Source of the DNA: Mesodorylaimus sp. YZB2_4
Lineage: Eukaryota; Nematoda; Enoplea; Dorylaimida; Dorylaimidae
DNA: 64,000 bases
NCBI GenBank assembly: GCA_030248295.1
Contig: JASANH010000304.1
Span: forward strand, 1 to 64,000
Reading direction: 5' to 3'
In this document: piece by piece, positions 32,153 through 44,677 of the stretch
Layout: each line of letters opens with the position of its first letter
How positions within the stretch are numbered: position 1 is the first letter of the stretch
Notes under the pieces: generated by a model
Database searches by the model: none
What the model was told of the DNA's origin: nothing
The model's input: the letters and a program-made list of their open reading frames with translations, nothing else
Program-made: the position numbers and the translations under genes

Positions 32153-33594
32153 CTATCACTTGTTCGCCAGCCCACTATCTTTCCCTCTTTTCCTAAATTC
32201 AATTCAACGGGAAATACCCAATGAGCGCCATTTTGCACGCTTTGTCTGCAAATGAATGAATGTCTTTTCCCATGATCCGTTTCACAGGAATTTTAAAAAT
32301 GGATTTTTCTTAAAGTTTCCTGTAGTTCACTGCAATTTTATCACACTTGCATATTCAATGTAAAGCAAACCAATGCACGACGGATGGTGGTAGTTATTTT
32401 AGAGTTGGGCATATTTCAGCTGGTCAAACCCGGTGTCCTAGTTAGCATAAAAGGAGCATGAGAACTGAAAGTTGTCGACTACAAGGGCACCTTCAACTTT
32501 AGCGCGAGATAGGTGGAAGGCAGAAGCTTTTCACGACCCATCCCCCCGTCTATGTTTTCCCTTCCCTTCTTTCTTACCCATCAAATAGCGAAAAATAGCA
32601 CAAATATTTGATCCAGTCCTTGTCGAATGCCTTTTTTGCGTACCCCTGGTATTTTAACGACTCAATAACGTCTTTTTGCCAACATCCATCTTCACCTGGC
32701 AACGACAAGGACGAACTATGAAAAGGTACAAATAACGATTGCAGCAAATATCGCTCTCTCGGGCTCATTTGTAAAAAAAGTAAAAAAAATCGAAAAATAA
32801 AAACAAAAGACAGAATTAGCGTTGGTTTGGCCAATAATCGTAGCGTATATGGAAAATGTGTTAGTTTTGACGACATCGCCACTCGCATTCATCCACGTCT
32901 GCAAAATCAGGCGGTGCCAGCGAATGGTTTTATTAGTCGAGCCGTTCGCCAGGCGTGAAAAGAAGTGAGTTGATTAAATCTGTAGGCGAGCCTGCTAAAC
33001 AGAGATATGCTAGAGTATGTGCGGGAAAACAGGTGATAACACACAAGTGTCGGGCCAGCGAGCGTCGACAACAGAAGTCTGCCCTTGTTGCCCATCCTGC
33101 ACATTTCATTCGCCTTTCCTATTTTGTCTCTGCGTGCCTGCTTCATGCGCAACATCGCGTCCCCACTAACCTGGGCCCAACACCGGCAGGGGCTCTTAAA
33201 AACCAGTTGCCTAAACTCTACATAAACCAGTAATTCGAAAAAGTCACGCATTTAACATTTCCTGCGTGCTGAAACGGAAATAAAAATGTATTAGCCATAG
33301 ATGTCGTGTAAATCAACTCGATATGAGTCAGTTGTCGAGCAAAAACTCAAATTTAACTTCCACAGTGAAAATTCCCAAAAACCCCAGTGTTTTAACAAAA
33401 ATTAAAAGGTATGGATATACCCGTACTTCGGGATTTTCAATTTCGATAAGACGCCGCAATAAAAATCTAAACGTAGTCCACCTTGAAGGGCAGAAAAAAT
33501 TGCTACAAAATTGGTCGTCCCCATGTTCAGAAGTCAGAAATTCTAAATTCTAGCCTGGCTAGGTCGGTGGAGACTTGAGATGCGTCGCAGCGTC

Positions 33595-33632
33595 TTGCAA
33601 CCGCAACGAAAGCGTGTGAGAGGTCGCAGACC
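33595..33632 (+). repeat. Short dispersed GC-rich repeat, copy B
   Basis: TTGCAACCGCAACGAAAGCG then TGTGAGAGGTCGCAGACC, matching copies A (7876-7912) and C (39157-39192). Confidence 0.55.
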
Positions 33633-34239
33633 CCAAAGAAAAACAAGTGGGGACGCTTTCTTTTAAATTAATTACAGAAACCTCGTCTTAGAAATAGTTT
33701 CATGACATTTCTTGTTACTGATTGATCAAATCAAAGTTTCAAAGTTAGCGCGCTTCGTCAGAAGAATGACGGGGAAATGATAGTTTTTATCCAATTTTCA
33801 CCCACTTCAGGATTAATTTTTTAGTGCGATATGAAAAAAAAAATTTGAATTCACAATTCACAATCAGAGAGTCAATGATCAAAAATTTTTTTTAACAATT
33901 TGCCACTGCACAGCATTTCCTTCCATCTTCAAGTTTTTGATATCTCTTAACGCGCTGTAAAACTTTTGAAAATGCAAGAATGAAAAGTGTGCTAGCGATG
34001 TGTTTATTGCTTTACATAATGACACAACGGAAATTAGAAATTTTGTGCCTTAGTGTTATAAAAAATATATGCCGCCACATTTCTAGCGACTGCAAAATAT
34101 TCTGGCATCTCGCAAAAATTGGCGGGATTTAAAATTCTGGTGTTTTGTCTACTCGAAGTGAATACAATTAGTTAATTACTTTTTTTCAACTCTTTATCAG
34201 AAGCATATTTTTGAGTTATGATGGTACCATGTTCAAAAT

Positions 34240-34587
34240 TTAAAAAAAGCTGCGAGAAGAGAACGCAGGAGAAAAGCATTGAATTCGCCTTGAATTATCA
34301 CTCTGCAACATTTCCTGGTTGAACACTAATAAATATCGGGAAATGAAGAGAAAACCCGTTTTCTTAGCCCGGATGTTACACAAATCCCGCACAAGAGGCA
34401 ATCCAGTACTGACTAAAGTCTCGATCATTGACGTCTTCCTCCCACTTCCAGCGAGATTGTCCACAAATAAGGAAGCGTCCAATGTTTTCTCAGTCCTGTT
34501 TTCCAAAAGGTGCATATATATTTTGTGGCTTCTGATGCCTTGTTGTAGTCTTTTAGCGGTAATTTCCACGTTTACTAGTTCAGGCAT
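34240..34587 (-). CDS. Possible coding exon or small gene, unknown
   Basis: ATG at 34587 opens a 115-residue frame that looks protein-like in its first 80 residues: MPELVNVEITAKRLQQGIRS, then HLLENRTEKTLDASLFV, a Gly/Arg/Lys turn and SMIETLVSTGLPLVRDL. A charged, probably helical N-terminus; no membrane segment. No family recognised. The last part may run into an intron. Confidence is low because no partner exon is clear. Confidence 0.3.
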   Translation of the reverse strand: MPELVNVEITAKRLQQGIRSHKIYMHLLENRTEKTLDASLFVDNLAGSGRKTSMIETLVSTGLPLVRDLCNIRAKKTGFLFISRYLLVFNQEMLQSDNSRRIQCFSPAFSSRSFF

Positions 34588-37077
34588 CTTATTTCTTGCG
34601 AAAAGCTTTTATTTTTGACCTTCGTAGAAAGGGCTTTGCAAAATTGATAGCACCCCCCCCCCTCAAGCTGAGGCTATTCGTGCGAAAGGCCTGAATAAAC
34701 TTGGTGTATTTTGCGCGGAATCACATGATGTAAAGTTCTCATTTTCAATATCGCTTTAAATCAAATATTCCTGAGAATATTTCAACTGGTCTAATTTTGT
34801 GTGGGTACTATTTTATTCCTCAAGGAAATGTAATCACATCTTCCAATCACTTTTTTCCTCATTCGCACCGGATCGATCCGTGCACGGAGGGCACCCTAGT
34901 TTCGAATAACTCAATACATCTGGGTGAATTCCATTCTTCAACCATCCGCCTAGCCTCCAATAAAAGGCGTTTATAAAGTTTCCATAGGCGAATAAAATGG
35001 AATTTAAAAAACACACCAATTTTCTTCTACTCTCTAGCAGTCCCAGACTTGAGTGCCTTAGTCTTGCATTATCTGGAATCCATGTCTTCTAGCTTCGTCA
35101 TACCTCCTCGAGTGGGAAGCCGTTTGTCTGACTTAGAAAATGGAAGCCTGCAACGGTCGAAAACGTTTCCTTTTCTGGCGTCATTTCGTCAATGTAGTCT
35201 AAGGCGAGAAATGAAGCCTATTTCATTGTGTCTAGAGGAAGGAGACTGAGGTGGTCGATTTTCCACTCTCTCCAGATTGTTTGCTTAGAAGCTTGCGGCG
35301 ATTGTCAGGCATTCAGCAGAATGTGGAGAATATAGTTCAGGTTGTAACTAGGGTTGGCCTGGTGTGATTTTCTAGCCAACTCTTGAGGTTTAGTTTTCCT
35401 GTAAGCCGTGCTTCTAATATTGTTCGAATTTGTACCCGGCAGATCATCCTGCAGTAGTGAGCTGATGGCGCGGTATCATGCATGTCAGTCTAATCGTAAG
35501 TTGCTGCCGCCGAGGCCAGCCGATTTTGAGCAGGCATCTTTGAACTGCACGGCTAACAGAAAAAATATCAGCTTTAGCTACGGGTAACTGCGCATATCTT
35601 TGTGAATTCTAATGGGATACTTTCGAGAAGCGCGAGTAAGTTTTAAGCACGATTAATGTGTTGAAAAACACTAGTGATGTGAGCAACTGATACTGCAGAT
35701 ATTTCTGCTTTGGAATGCCTAAATACTTTGAAAAAACTTTACCCAACTTTTTTAATGTTCTCGAGCGTTTCTTTACTTTTAGCTCATACAACTTTTAAAA
35801 ATTGAATGGTTTTTAAATTTCTCTGACACATCATGCATTCAATCAAACATGGGACTCTCTAAGTGATGGAAAAAACTTCTATGTCAAACACAAACTAAAG
35901 GCTTCACCATCCTTAGGAATGCTATGCTACAGCTGATAGAAATATCTAGACTTGTCTCGGCACTAATTTGAGCACCGCACTGTGCAAAGGCGCTCATGCG
36001 ATCAATAAACTTCGTCGTCCGATAACAGACTGTGCTAGGTACTTGACGCAATTACAATCTTGCCCTGCCCATTGGGTCAGCAAGAAATGCAAATTACACC
36101 CGTCTAGCACCAGGAGCCACACGATAGCACGAGTGATTAGGAGACACCCGTCGAGAAGCCAGTCGGGTACAGGGGGCCGATTAGTGAAGCTTCAATAGTG
36201 TGTTGCGAATAAATAATTTACAGTTTATTTCTGTTGACCAAGTATAAAATAAGAAGATGCGTATGTATTCCGTATTCAAGTGTGTCTGTCGCCCACCCGA
36301 GGAGAATGGCATTTGAACACAGTCGTCATGTTGCTCCATTTCATGAAGACACTTTTTTGTTGCCTTATGGCGTAATCTCCATGGTTGACTCGAGAAATCC
36401 TAAGAATTCAAAGCGCTGAACTTCACTAGTCTTTTTCATGATTGAAAAAAATTTGAACAACTTGTATTTCCAGCTTAGAAAATACTCGCACTTTGAACTC
36501 ATCTCTTCTATGGAAAATGTGAAGATGTGACTCGTGGACTCGGGGAAAATTGGTAAACATAATTGACGTCAAATGGGCTTAGCCTTGTCCCTGCTGCTTC
36601 CTGTATACCCTGCTCATTGTGCCATGCCGGATGCATTAATACTTAGAACTGGCGGAAATAAGACATCAGGCTCGTGTTGTCGTACCCAACTAGTTGCTCC
36701 TCTGACTTGAGGAGGCGTGTCATTATTTTCCCTGTGTGCCCCAGAGATCTCGAAAGCTTAGCAACTTATGAGTCATTTTTTTTATTGATTAGCCTAGCTA
36801 GGAGACCCAGATTTTAATATAGCTTCATAAAAACAATTTATCGCTCACTAGCACCAGCAGCTCGCATAAGTTCGTCCTGATTCGATTTCATCGACTAACC
36901 TATTCTGTCCGAGATTGACATATGCAAAGTAAAAGTGTCTTCGGATTTCAGGCTTACCGTCCGTCATCGCTGTCCGCAGCAGAAAGCTTCTTTCAGCTCA
37001 TAGCGGACGTCAAAAAAGATTTTTCCAATCAAAGAGTTTTACTTAATTCCCGCTGGGAAAACGGTTTCACGATCAGA

Positions 37078-38901
37078 ATGTCATCTAGTCAAATAATTTC
37101 TTCATTTTTTAATGTATCTCTCAATCATTCTTTTTCGTTGGATTTTAACCAAACTAAACCCGTTGAGCGATGTATGCATGCCCCGGCAAAAACCCCGGCC
37201 TATGGAACAATTGCATACTATTTTAGTCTTTATATTTTGCCCGTGGTATTTTCGATTGGCATATTAGGAAATATTTTAAATTTAATTGTTTTAAATAGCA
37301 AAGGAATGCGAACAAAAACCAACTGTTTTTTATCAGCAATGGCGGCAACGGATTTAGGATTTTTTGTGTCCATGGCTTTATTTAATTTATCAGCGTTCGA
37401 TTCTCTGGCGGCGTCGGATAATTTCATGAAGTTTTTTGTCCAAGTCAAAATGACACTAATGACGTTTGCTAATTGGTTTTCAGCAGCGTCGATTTGGTAA
37501 GTATCGAATTTGTCTAATTATCTGTGTTCGCGCGCACACACAAGGATGCTCAAATTTTCGCAGGATCACAACTTTGGTTTCACAGTGCCTTTGTAATGTA
37601 CTTGAGTCCCGATAGGCGGGAAATTCAAAAATGTTCATTTTTCGAATCATTTTTTGGCACTTTTACAATCAGCCACTCTTTTTACATGCTTGGCCTTGAT
37701 GACTACGATGTGATTTGGACTCTTTTTCAGGATCGCAGTGGCGGTGACAGTCGAAAGGCTCATAGCCATTTCAAAACCATTACACGCTCGCTTGTTTTGG
37801 CAAACTCGTCGAATCGTCGTTTTATTGACTTTCATTTACATATTTTCCTTTTTCTTATTTATACATCAATGGCTGTGGATGTTTCCCGGTTCAGTATTAT
37901 TGTGTGATGGTAATGGACGTCGATTTTATGGGCTTCGTAAAATTAAACGTTCTGATTCACCCGCAACTTATGACTATGTGGTAGCCAGTCAATACTTGGC
38001 CATCTCTTGCACATTCATCATACCCGTCGTTGCCATGATGATACTCAATTCATTGCTTTTATATTCGCTACGACGAAATCGTCGCGATATGATCGCCAAA
38101 TTGGCACCATCAGATTTGGCTACCGCAGATCCAGCTCCGCTTACGACTCGATTTCATGATAGGAGATTGACCAGGAAGACAAAAACACGAAGTACTCAAT
38201 CGAAATGTTATATCTCAGTTAGACAACGAACTAGCGAAAATAAAGTGGCTATTATGGTATCTGTCATTATTATATCATTTATCGTTTTCTTATCACCGTC
38301 GGCATTCATGTACATTTGGGAAAATATTTTTATCGTTGTCCTAAAATATCCCAGACAAGATTGGTTCCCGACAGTGGCTTTCGTTTCCAATCAGTTGGTC
38401 ACAATCAACAAAGCCATGAACTTTGTCCTTTATTGCAGCGCCGGAAAACATTTCCGACGGAAGCTATTGCAACTAATTTGCAAACGACTCCGTTTAAAGC
38501 GTTATTACTTCGAATCGAAGAACCACAGTCGATCTTTGTCCAAAGCTGGTAATTACGTTTTCAATAACCAGCCCGGACCAACGAGCGCGTTATTGCAAGC
38601 TAAAGTCACTCCTGCTAACGACGTTGGAAATCGATCACTAGAGCACTTAGCGCGCGTTAATCACTCGCCTCCTTCTTTGATTAATGCCGGGAAAGAGGAT
38701 AATGGCAGCAATGATGGAAAGGGGAGGTTTCGTTGCTGGCAAAGGTCACCTCTCGAATATCAACGAACTTCCTTGACTCATTCGCCAAACACGAATGAAC
38801 GCGCAGAGGGACAAGAAATGCATGAACGAGCTGTTGTGGAAAAGGTTGGGAATAATTGTGTCGAAACAAGAGAATTGGATTGGTTATTAAACAGAGAATA
38901 G
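37078..38901 (+). CDS. Peptide-type GPCR (FMRFamide-receptor-like), 2 exons, 529 aa
   Basis: Exons 37078-37496 and 37731-38901. The intron is GTAAGT to TTTTTCAG and splits a Trp codon; 1590 joined nt keep the frame to a TAG at 38901. A plasma-membrane rhodopsin-like receptor. The N-terminus has NVS, NHS and NQT sequons. TM1 contains GILGNILNLIVL; TM2 the AATDLGFFVS (LAxxD-like) block; TM3 ends in TVERLIAISKP (ERL in place of DRY); TM4, TM5 and TM6 (IMVSVIIISFIVFLSPSAF) follow; TM7 has NKAMNFVLYCSAGKHFRRKL, with NFVLY for NPxxY. These are features of invertebrate FMRFamide and related neuropeptide receptors. A long basic/Ser-rich loop 3 and a C-tail of about 130 residues offer phosphorylation sites. 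The start chosen is the first in-frame ATG after a TTTCAG acceptor at 36952; an alternative ATG lies at 36922. Confidence 0.87.
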
Positions 38902-39156
38902 GAAAAATATTTCAGTGATTATGCGTTTCGATGTACAGAATGCTTGACATCGATGATGAATTGGTGTTGTGATTCTTTTTTCCAAAAGTAAACAAGCTTC
39001 ACGCGTGAGGCGAAACAGCAAATAAGCAATCTCTGGGAATAGCAGACCTTTGCCGTATGCGGTGCGCGCAAAAACTGGGGCTGCCTTTCGCATTTATGCG
39101 ACGTGCACAGCGGTAGAGCTGGGATGTCGCGCTTCGTCCACTCCCGCCACACATTT

Positions 39157-39192
39157 GTGACTGCAACGAAAGCAGGTGCGCGGTCGCGCGAC
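39157..39192 (+). repeat. Short dispersed GC-rich repeat, copy C
   Basis: GTGACTGCAACGAAAGC followed by AGGTGCGCGGTCGCGCGAC, matching copies A and B. Confidence 0.5.
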
Positions 39193-40447
39193 TCTGCCTG
39201 CGCATCACTGACTGCTCTCTGGCGCCCTACTTGAATTTTTACGTCGCTTTCCAGCATATACATTCAACGCCTCTGTCCATTTGCTTGGGGTCTCAGCACG
39301 TTGACTTCTTAGCAGTTGACCCGGCAGTGTGTGAACGTCGCCAGCTGGGTAGCTGCCAGCTTTTCTGACAATCTAACGCCAAACCTTTTTTTGCAGCGAT
39401 GGCATTGGGATCGCTGCCAAACATGGTTTCATTTCAAGAGCTAAAAAATATTCGATTGCGTGTTATGAGCTGTGAGTTTGCACGTGCGTCCTGCTGCAGC
39501 TCAAGTTCGGAAAAAGCGTGAGTGCATAAACCTTTCAAGAGCTGGACCCTGAAAAAACACCAGTATTTTGAAACTCAAGATGTTGAATTGAATGTTGGAT
39601 TAAAACTTACGCAAAAAACTACTAATTTCCTGAGCCAGTTGATGCCTAAAACTCTTGGTTATGCTAGCGTAAACTCATTCCTGTGAAAAAGTGAGGAAAT
39701 GGTGAGATAAGACAGACAGTAAGGAGCTTTTATGACAAGGTTTATTTTCCGGAGGGTCCTAAGATAGTCCTATTTTTGTCAGATTATACACCATCAACTG
39801 GGGACATGTGACCCCATCGAGCGATGTCCGCGCAACCCTTCCTGTTATTTGCGACATTTACACCATCACTCGCGCCTGTATTCCGATTGTGAGACAGGCT
39901 TAACACAAGAACTGCAGGCATTTTTACGAACCAGAAATAGTACAAACACGTGTTCCTACGCGCGAAAACAGTGTCGAGCTTCGATACGCGACTACTTGAC
40001 TAGCCGCACATTCAAATTGAAATCAATGACGATAAAACGGTTAAGCATTAGCTGATGTGGCTGTTATTGTTTTATCTGTTATTTTTTCTTGAATTTGCAA
40101 GATACGAATGCCCATTAAAGCTACAGGTTGAAGCTTGACATAATCCCTCGTGCTTTCATATTTCAAGGTACTTTTGGTATGCTTCGCAAGCAGAAAGCCC
40201 AGATTTTTTCGCATGATAACGTTATCTCATCGCTTGCGCACACATACTCGAAAATTGGCATGTAAATTGTCACTTGGAACGAAAAGTTTCACGTTTTCTT
40301 CTATCAAAAGAGTGAGGCTAGCTTTAAAACTTGCTTTTGATTTTTCGATTCGGTGGCTTTTGATTGCGTGTAATCAGCACCTGAAGATGTTGGATCCTGC
40401 TGTGTACTGTAGTGTGGTAAATAAAATTAACTGATAATGCCAATAGC

Positions 40448-40534
40448 GCCGGTTCTATTCCGGCTCAGGGTCATGTTTTTCTGAGAAAAACACGCCTGTG
40501 AGCCCGCACATTGCTTGCGGGATTGGCAAGCAAT
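40448..40534 (+). repeat. Cluster of three hairpins
   Basis: Three perfect stem-loops occur within 87 bp: GCCGG/CCGGC (40448-40464), TGTTTTTC/GAAAAACA with a 3-nt loop (40474-40492), and ATTGCTTGC/GCAAGCAAT with a 7-nt loop (40510-40534). No coding sequence. It could be a structured RNA or part of a mobile element. Confidence 0.5.
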
Positions 40535-41982
40535 GTTTTTTACTCTTCTGCAGCACTGAAAAAAAACATGTTACCTTGTACGTATCACAGCTTGCCATAA
40601 TTTTTAATCCATTGTCATTTCGAAATGCCCCCATACTTTTGTGCCGCTAGCCCCAGAAACTGGTGGCGCTAGAACATTTGAGAAGAAATTGAATTGCGTA
40701 CTGCAGCAAAAAATTTTTCTCCGATGCGCCTCATATTGTATGTAAAGCTTCTTGAGGCACATTGTCGTATTTTTAACACTAATCATACCATAGCAAGCCG
40801 ATAGGGCTACACGGAGGAAAGAAGCTACCTGAAGGCAGCAGTCTATGTACCAGACCTTTTTGGCAGATCTACAATATCTCTGTCATTTTGATATACCCTG
40901 CCACCTTTCCCTGGTACGGTCTCAAATGGCTGACCAATGACTGAAGCAGCGGACATTTGGGGAACTACAGTAACCCTACCCGTTTCAACATGCAACGACT
41001 GATATGCTATTAATCTCTGATTATCCAGAATTCTCGGCTATTCTAATGACTCCCCTGGCAAGATGACGCAAACACATCCCGCGAAGTATTCAAAAGATCA
41101 AGATTATATAGTGCACGCACCGACACCAAGGGCGGTGTCGAACAGTTTGCACTGAGACAAAACGAGCTAGGTTTGCTGAATGAAGCTGATTACCGGGTTT
41201 AAATGAATAAGCCGATTTAAAGGCTGCAAATTTCGCCCTTTTTCACTCAAATCAATGTCATATTATAAAAAATCCGTATCTCACGGCATAGCAAGGAAAG
41301 AACTTCTTGCTTCCGAGCCCAGATTCGCGCTTTTTCAACATAGCAGCGCGGTTTATTGTAGGTGAAAGATTCTGAACGCGTATTCTCTATTCCAAAAAAC
41401 CAGCACTAAATTTGAATTCCTTGACGTCATTAGAGTGTTTTCGACGCGCTATGACGGAAAATGCATGATTTTCATTTGTGTTTCGGTCCCGTATTCATCA
41501 ACAATCTGACTAGATTCTCTACAGATCAGCCAGCATAGCTCGTTTTGTCGGTTTTTGTGTGGACAATGGCAAAGCAGCCGTTATTCACAGTTTCACACCA
41601 TGTGCGTCATTCTGCGATGTGAAGGACCCCCATTCGTTATACTGCATATCACACGTTGTCTGTGTTCATGACGATATCATACTGCATAAATGATTGCATT
41701 TTCGGACACCACTTGTCCTATGTGATAGTTGAGATCTTTGCTCAATCGCACCAGACGAGACCAGGCGCAAACACTGATGGGTACTGGCAGAGTGCACCTT
41801 ACACAAAACACAGGAAACAGGCTCGTAACATTTTCTTGTCTCGATAAGTACTTTTCACAGTTTTGCTCCCTCTGAGCGTGTCTGTGGCCCTTTAAGCTGA
41901 TGTTGCTGTTGTACAGTTGATTGCGTACAAACTACGCATACGCATTCCACCTGATGTACGCATATACGCATACACAAACTTG

Positions 41983-42386
41983 CTTGTACGCAATACATAC
42001 CCGTACATGGCGCGACATGGCAGCCGCGTCACCTATAAAATGAGATTAGTCTCAAATCATGTCATGTCATACTTTGTCCATAGCCATGTCATGTCATAGT
42101 CATAGTCATGTCATACTTTATCCAAGCACCATGAGGCGCACTCGAGGGCTGAGCAACACATACGCAAGCTTACTTGTTTAACCCTCGTGCCTAGCCATGG
42201 CGAGTGGGAGAAAGTAGTCGGTCTTCTCTGGCTGGAGAGCGTCATCCCGTCAGGTTGATGTTTCAGCCGTGGTTATAGTCGCAAGACTTGCCTGCTCCAT
42301 TCGAAGTTTTCGTCCCGCTGACTTCAGTCGGCCACCTTCCCCGCTACGCCTGTCAGGCTTGGTTACACTTGTACGCAATACATACC
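41983..42386 (-). mobile_element. SINE-like insertion with 19-bp target duplication
   Basis: A 366-bp insert (42002-42367) lies between two identical 19-bp copies of CTTGTACGCAATACATACC (41983-42001, 42368-42386), the size expected of LINE-driven retroposition. Read on the minus strand, its body contains GGCAAGTCTTGCGA, CATCAACCTGACGGGATGAC and CTCGCCATGGC, shared with the copy at 55600-55830. It then has CCCTCGAGTGCGC, shared with the SINE at 48770-48976, and ends in a CATGAC/CATGT-type simple tail (about 42050-42120). Confidence 0.72.
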
Positions 42387-43457
42387 GGGTGTTTCATAAA
42401 CAAAATACCTACTTTGACATCAATTAGCGCGGGAACCGTTTGAAATAAGGGACTAGCGTTTCAGCTCAGCAGCCGCTGCCTTAAAATTCGACAGAAAACC
42501 TAAAAAAACACATTAGCTTCGAATCTTTCTCACTAAAACGTGTGAAATGCAAGGTTTTACATCTATAAAGCCCGCAAAATCTAAATTTTGGAGCAGATAT
42601 AGCTGAGAATTGCAAACCAGTAGTTTTTTGACCCGTTTGACCCGATTGTTGTCGTCATCCGGGGTCTAATTGTACGCCCTTTCTCGAAGTTAGCCAATTA
42701 TTACAGCTCTCCCTAACCTTTTGTATAGGATCAGCAGGAAACAGATCTTTCAGATTCTCCGCCGAAGTATATTATTTGGTCCGAGGGAAAATGTTGACTG
42801 TAATCGTTTTATGACGCATGAAATGGAATTTGAGACCGACCCCATTTTAAGGTGTCTAAAACGGCAAAAAATAAGAGCGAAGTGTTCGATGCGACTGCAA
42901 GAAATGCCTTCTTGTAAACTTCTAATCTAAAGGACAAAAATCTATCTCTTGATGCAAATATCCTTCAGTCCTCGCCAGGACATTAATCTGCTCTGAGTAA
43001 TGAAAGCCCTTTTTCATCAGACAATGCAAAAATATTTTTAGATTATCTCTCTTTCAAACTAAAATCCATGAACTCGGTGTTCCACCAACATAAGCACCCA
43101 ACGCTCGCATATTCGCCAGAATTTTCTCGCTGCTTCCCAGCCTATTCTCCCATCCCTGCTACGAAACATAACAAAAAGTGAGTTATTCGAAAATATGCCA
43201 TTAGTAATGCACCAGGCGCCCACTAACTATGCGAATCAGTAAGACACCAGCCATATGCTTCAATAAACTAAGGCCAGCGGGGGTGGTGATTTAGAATAAA
43301 GAACCCACTGCATTCCCAGACTGACATTGACGAATGTAAGTAGCCGAGCCTCCACGGGGCCGCAATTGTTGCCAACATGAGTACACTCCCTTCTCACACC
43401 CTTCAAACTATTATTTGTCGAAAGTGAAAAACTTGTGGATTTGTTATCTGTTACTTC

Positions 43458-44131
43458 ATGGATCGTTTAATTCTTGCATGGCCCAGCCTCAAACATGTTT
43501 TGTATTTTTCTTTATTACTTTCAATTATTCTTTTTCTGAACGGGCTCTCCTGTTGTATTATTACCCGATTACACATGGGTTATTATTGCGTGTACGGCGG
43601 GGGAGTATGGGCTGGAATAGTTGCTTTTTTGGCCTCAATTTTTGGACTTAAATCGATGAAATACAGTGACAGAATAGATAATTATGGAAGGAGTATTCCT
43701 CGATTTCTAACAGCTCACTACATTCTTCTAATAATTTCTTTCCTATCGAATGTCATTTTGGTTTATTTATGCAGTAATGATTATTATTACTGCAGGGCAT
43801 TTTATTTATTGCATGCTGATCAAATAGCATTCGTAGTTGCCATGATTTCGATGGCCATGATGCTCGAAGCTTTGTTGCACAGTAAGTTCGCACCAAATTT
43901 TGTCGCTGCCCCAGATAAGTGAGGTTATGGTTGCAAAAATGTTGCGCTTGCTGAGTAAGTAATTTACAGTTTATTGCAGTAAGCAGGCTCTGGATGCATT
44001 GCTTGAAGCTCCACATGACAAAATACTGTAGCTTTTCGAAGTTAGCATTACGAGAACAGAGTCATCAAAGGCTGGCACCTCCCAAAGTGGGAAAAAGGGG
44101 TAATTTCATGCCTGATTGGAAGAAAATTTAA
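43458..44131 (+). CDS. Four-transmembrane protein, 2 exons, 191 aa
   Basis: Exons 43458-43881 and 43980-44131. The donor is GTAAGT, the acceptor TTTATTGCAG, phase 1, and the joined frame ends at TAA 44129-44131. The unspliced alternative stops at 43922. Integral membrane protein with four hydrophobic segments: about 12-33 (FSLLLSIILFLNGLSCC), 48-65 (GGGVWAGIVAFLASIFGL), 86-106 (YILLIISFLSNVILVYL) and 117-138 (FVVAMISMAMMLEALL). The Gly-rich second segment and the overall layout recall MS4A/CD20-like and other small tetraspan families, but no diagnostic tetraspanin CCG motif is present. Short loop between TM3 and TM4 with two Cys; basic C-terminal tail. It is convergent with IFT56, 546 bp apart. 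Function unknown. Confidence 0.65.
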
Positions 44132-44677
44132 ATTTGCCGCCTTTTTACTCTCAGGTAGCATCTGTGCGTAATCGAATTGCGGTCCTCTGCGCTTCCTGCT
44201 GCTCCAGTCGACAGACTGCTCGCTGAGTTTCCTCAGAAAATTTCAAATTTCATGTACTCGCTTTTCATGATTGTCAGAAAAAAAACGGAGTTCTCTATGA
44301 TTTTAATGCCCTTCACGATAGTCTGCGGTAATACAGCCAAGAACTAAATCGGTCTCGAATTTCACACTTGCTCACTGAACTTTAGCATAAGGCGGCAAAT
44401 TTGAATCTTAGATGCATTTCGAGGCTTCTCAGTCCATGCCAATCGGAATTTACAGCTGTTTTATGGAGAATGTTGTGAAAAAGTCCTCTGACGCCTTATC
44501 TGATAATTAGCACAAGTTATTCATTGACAGGAAAATCATTTTTCAGTGACCTGCTCACTACTTTCCTTCGTGATTCTCATTTGGGCCAAATTTTACTCTC
44601 CAACATCTGCGTGAATTACATCGAGTCAATAATGGTATCGTCATTTTCCGACTACCAGTTCAATTATTCTCCGTGTT
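44132..44677. other. Convergent intergenic gap
   Basis: Between the 3' ends of the four-TM gene (+) and IFT56 (-). No gene or repeat recognised. Confidence 0.6.

Larger units (their letters stand above)
31239..36952. other. Long intergenic region, one foldback, weak frames
   Basis: No confidently recognised gene in about 5.7 kb. Listed separately are a foldback at 31910-32152, a dispersed repeat at 33595-33632 and a possible exon at 34240-34587. A 10-bp C run is at about 34653. Frames at 33323-33553 (+) and 34834-35019 (-) read plausibly but show no domain. Confidence 0.45.
38902..43457. other. Long intergenic region with repeats
   Basis: No gene recognised. Holds dispersed repeat copy C (39157-39192), a cluster of three hairpins (40448-40534) and a SINE-like insertion (42002-42367), all listed separately. 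CGGGTGTTTCATAAACAAAA at 42386-42405 resembles one end of a mariner-type element, but no partner end was found. Confidence 0.5.

Noticed and set aside
40448-40534. Bacterial-type transcription terminators
   Set aside because: The sequence is eukaryotic and the hairpins are not placed after a gene.
42386-42405. Mariner TIR (CGGGTGTTTCATAA)
   Set aside because: Only one end is seen; no matching inverted end or transposase was found.
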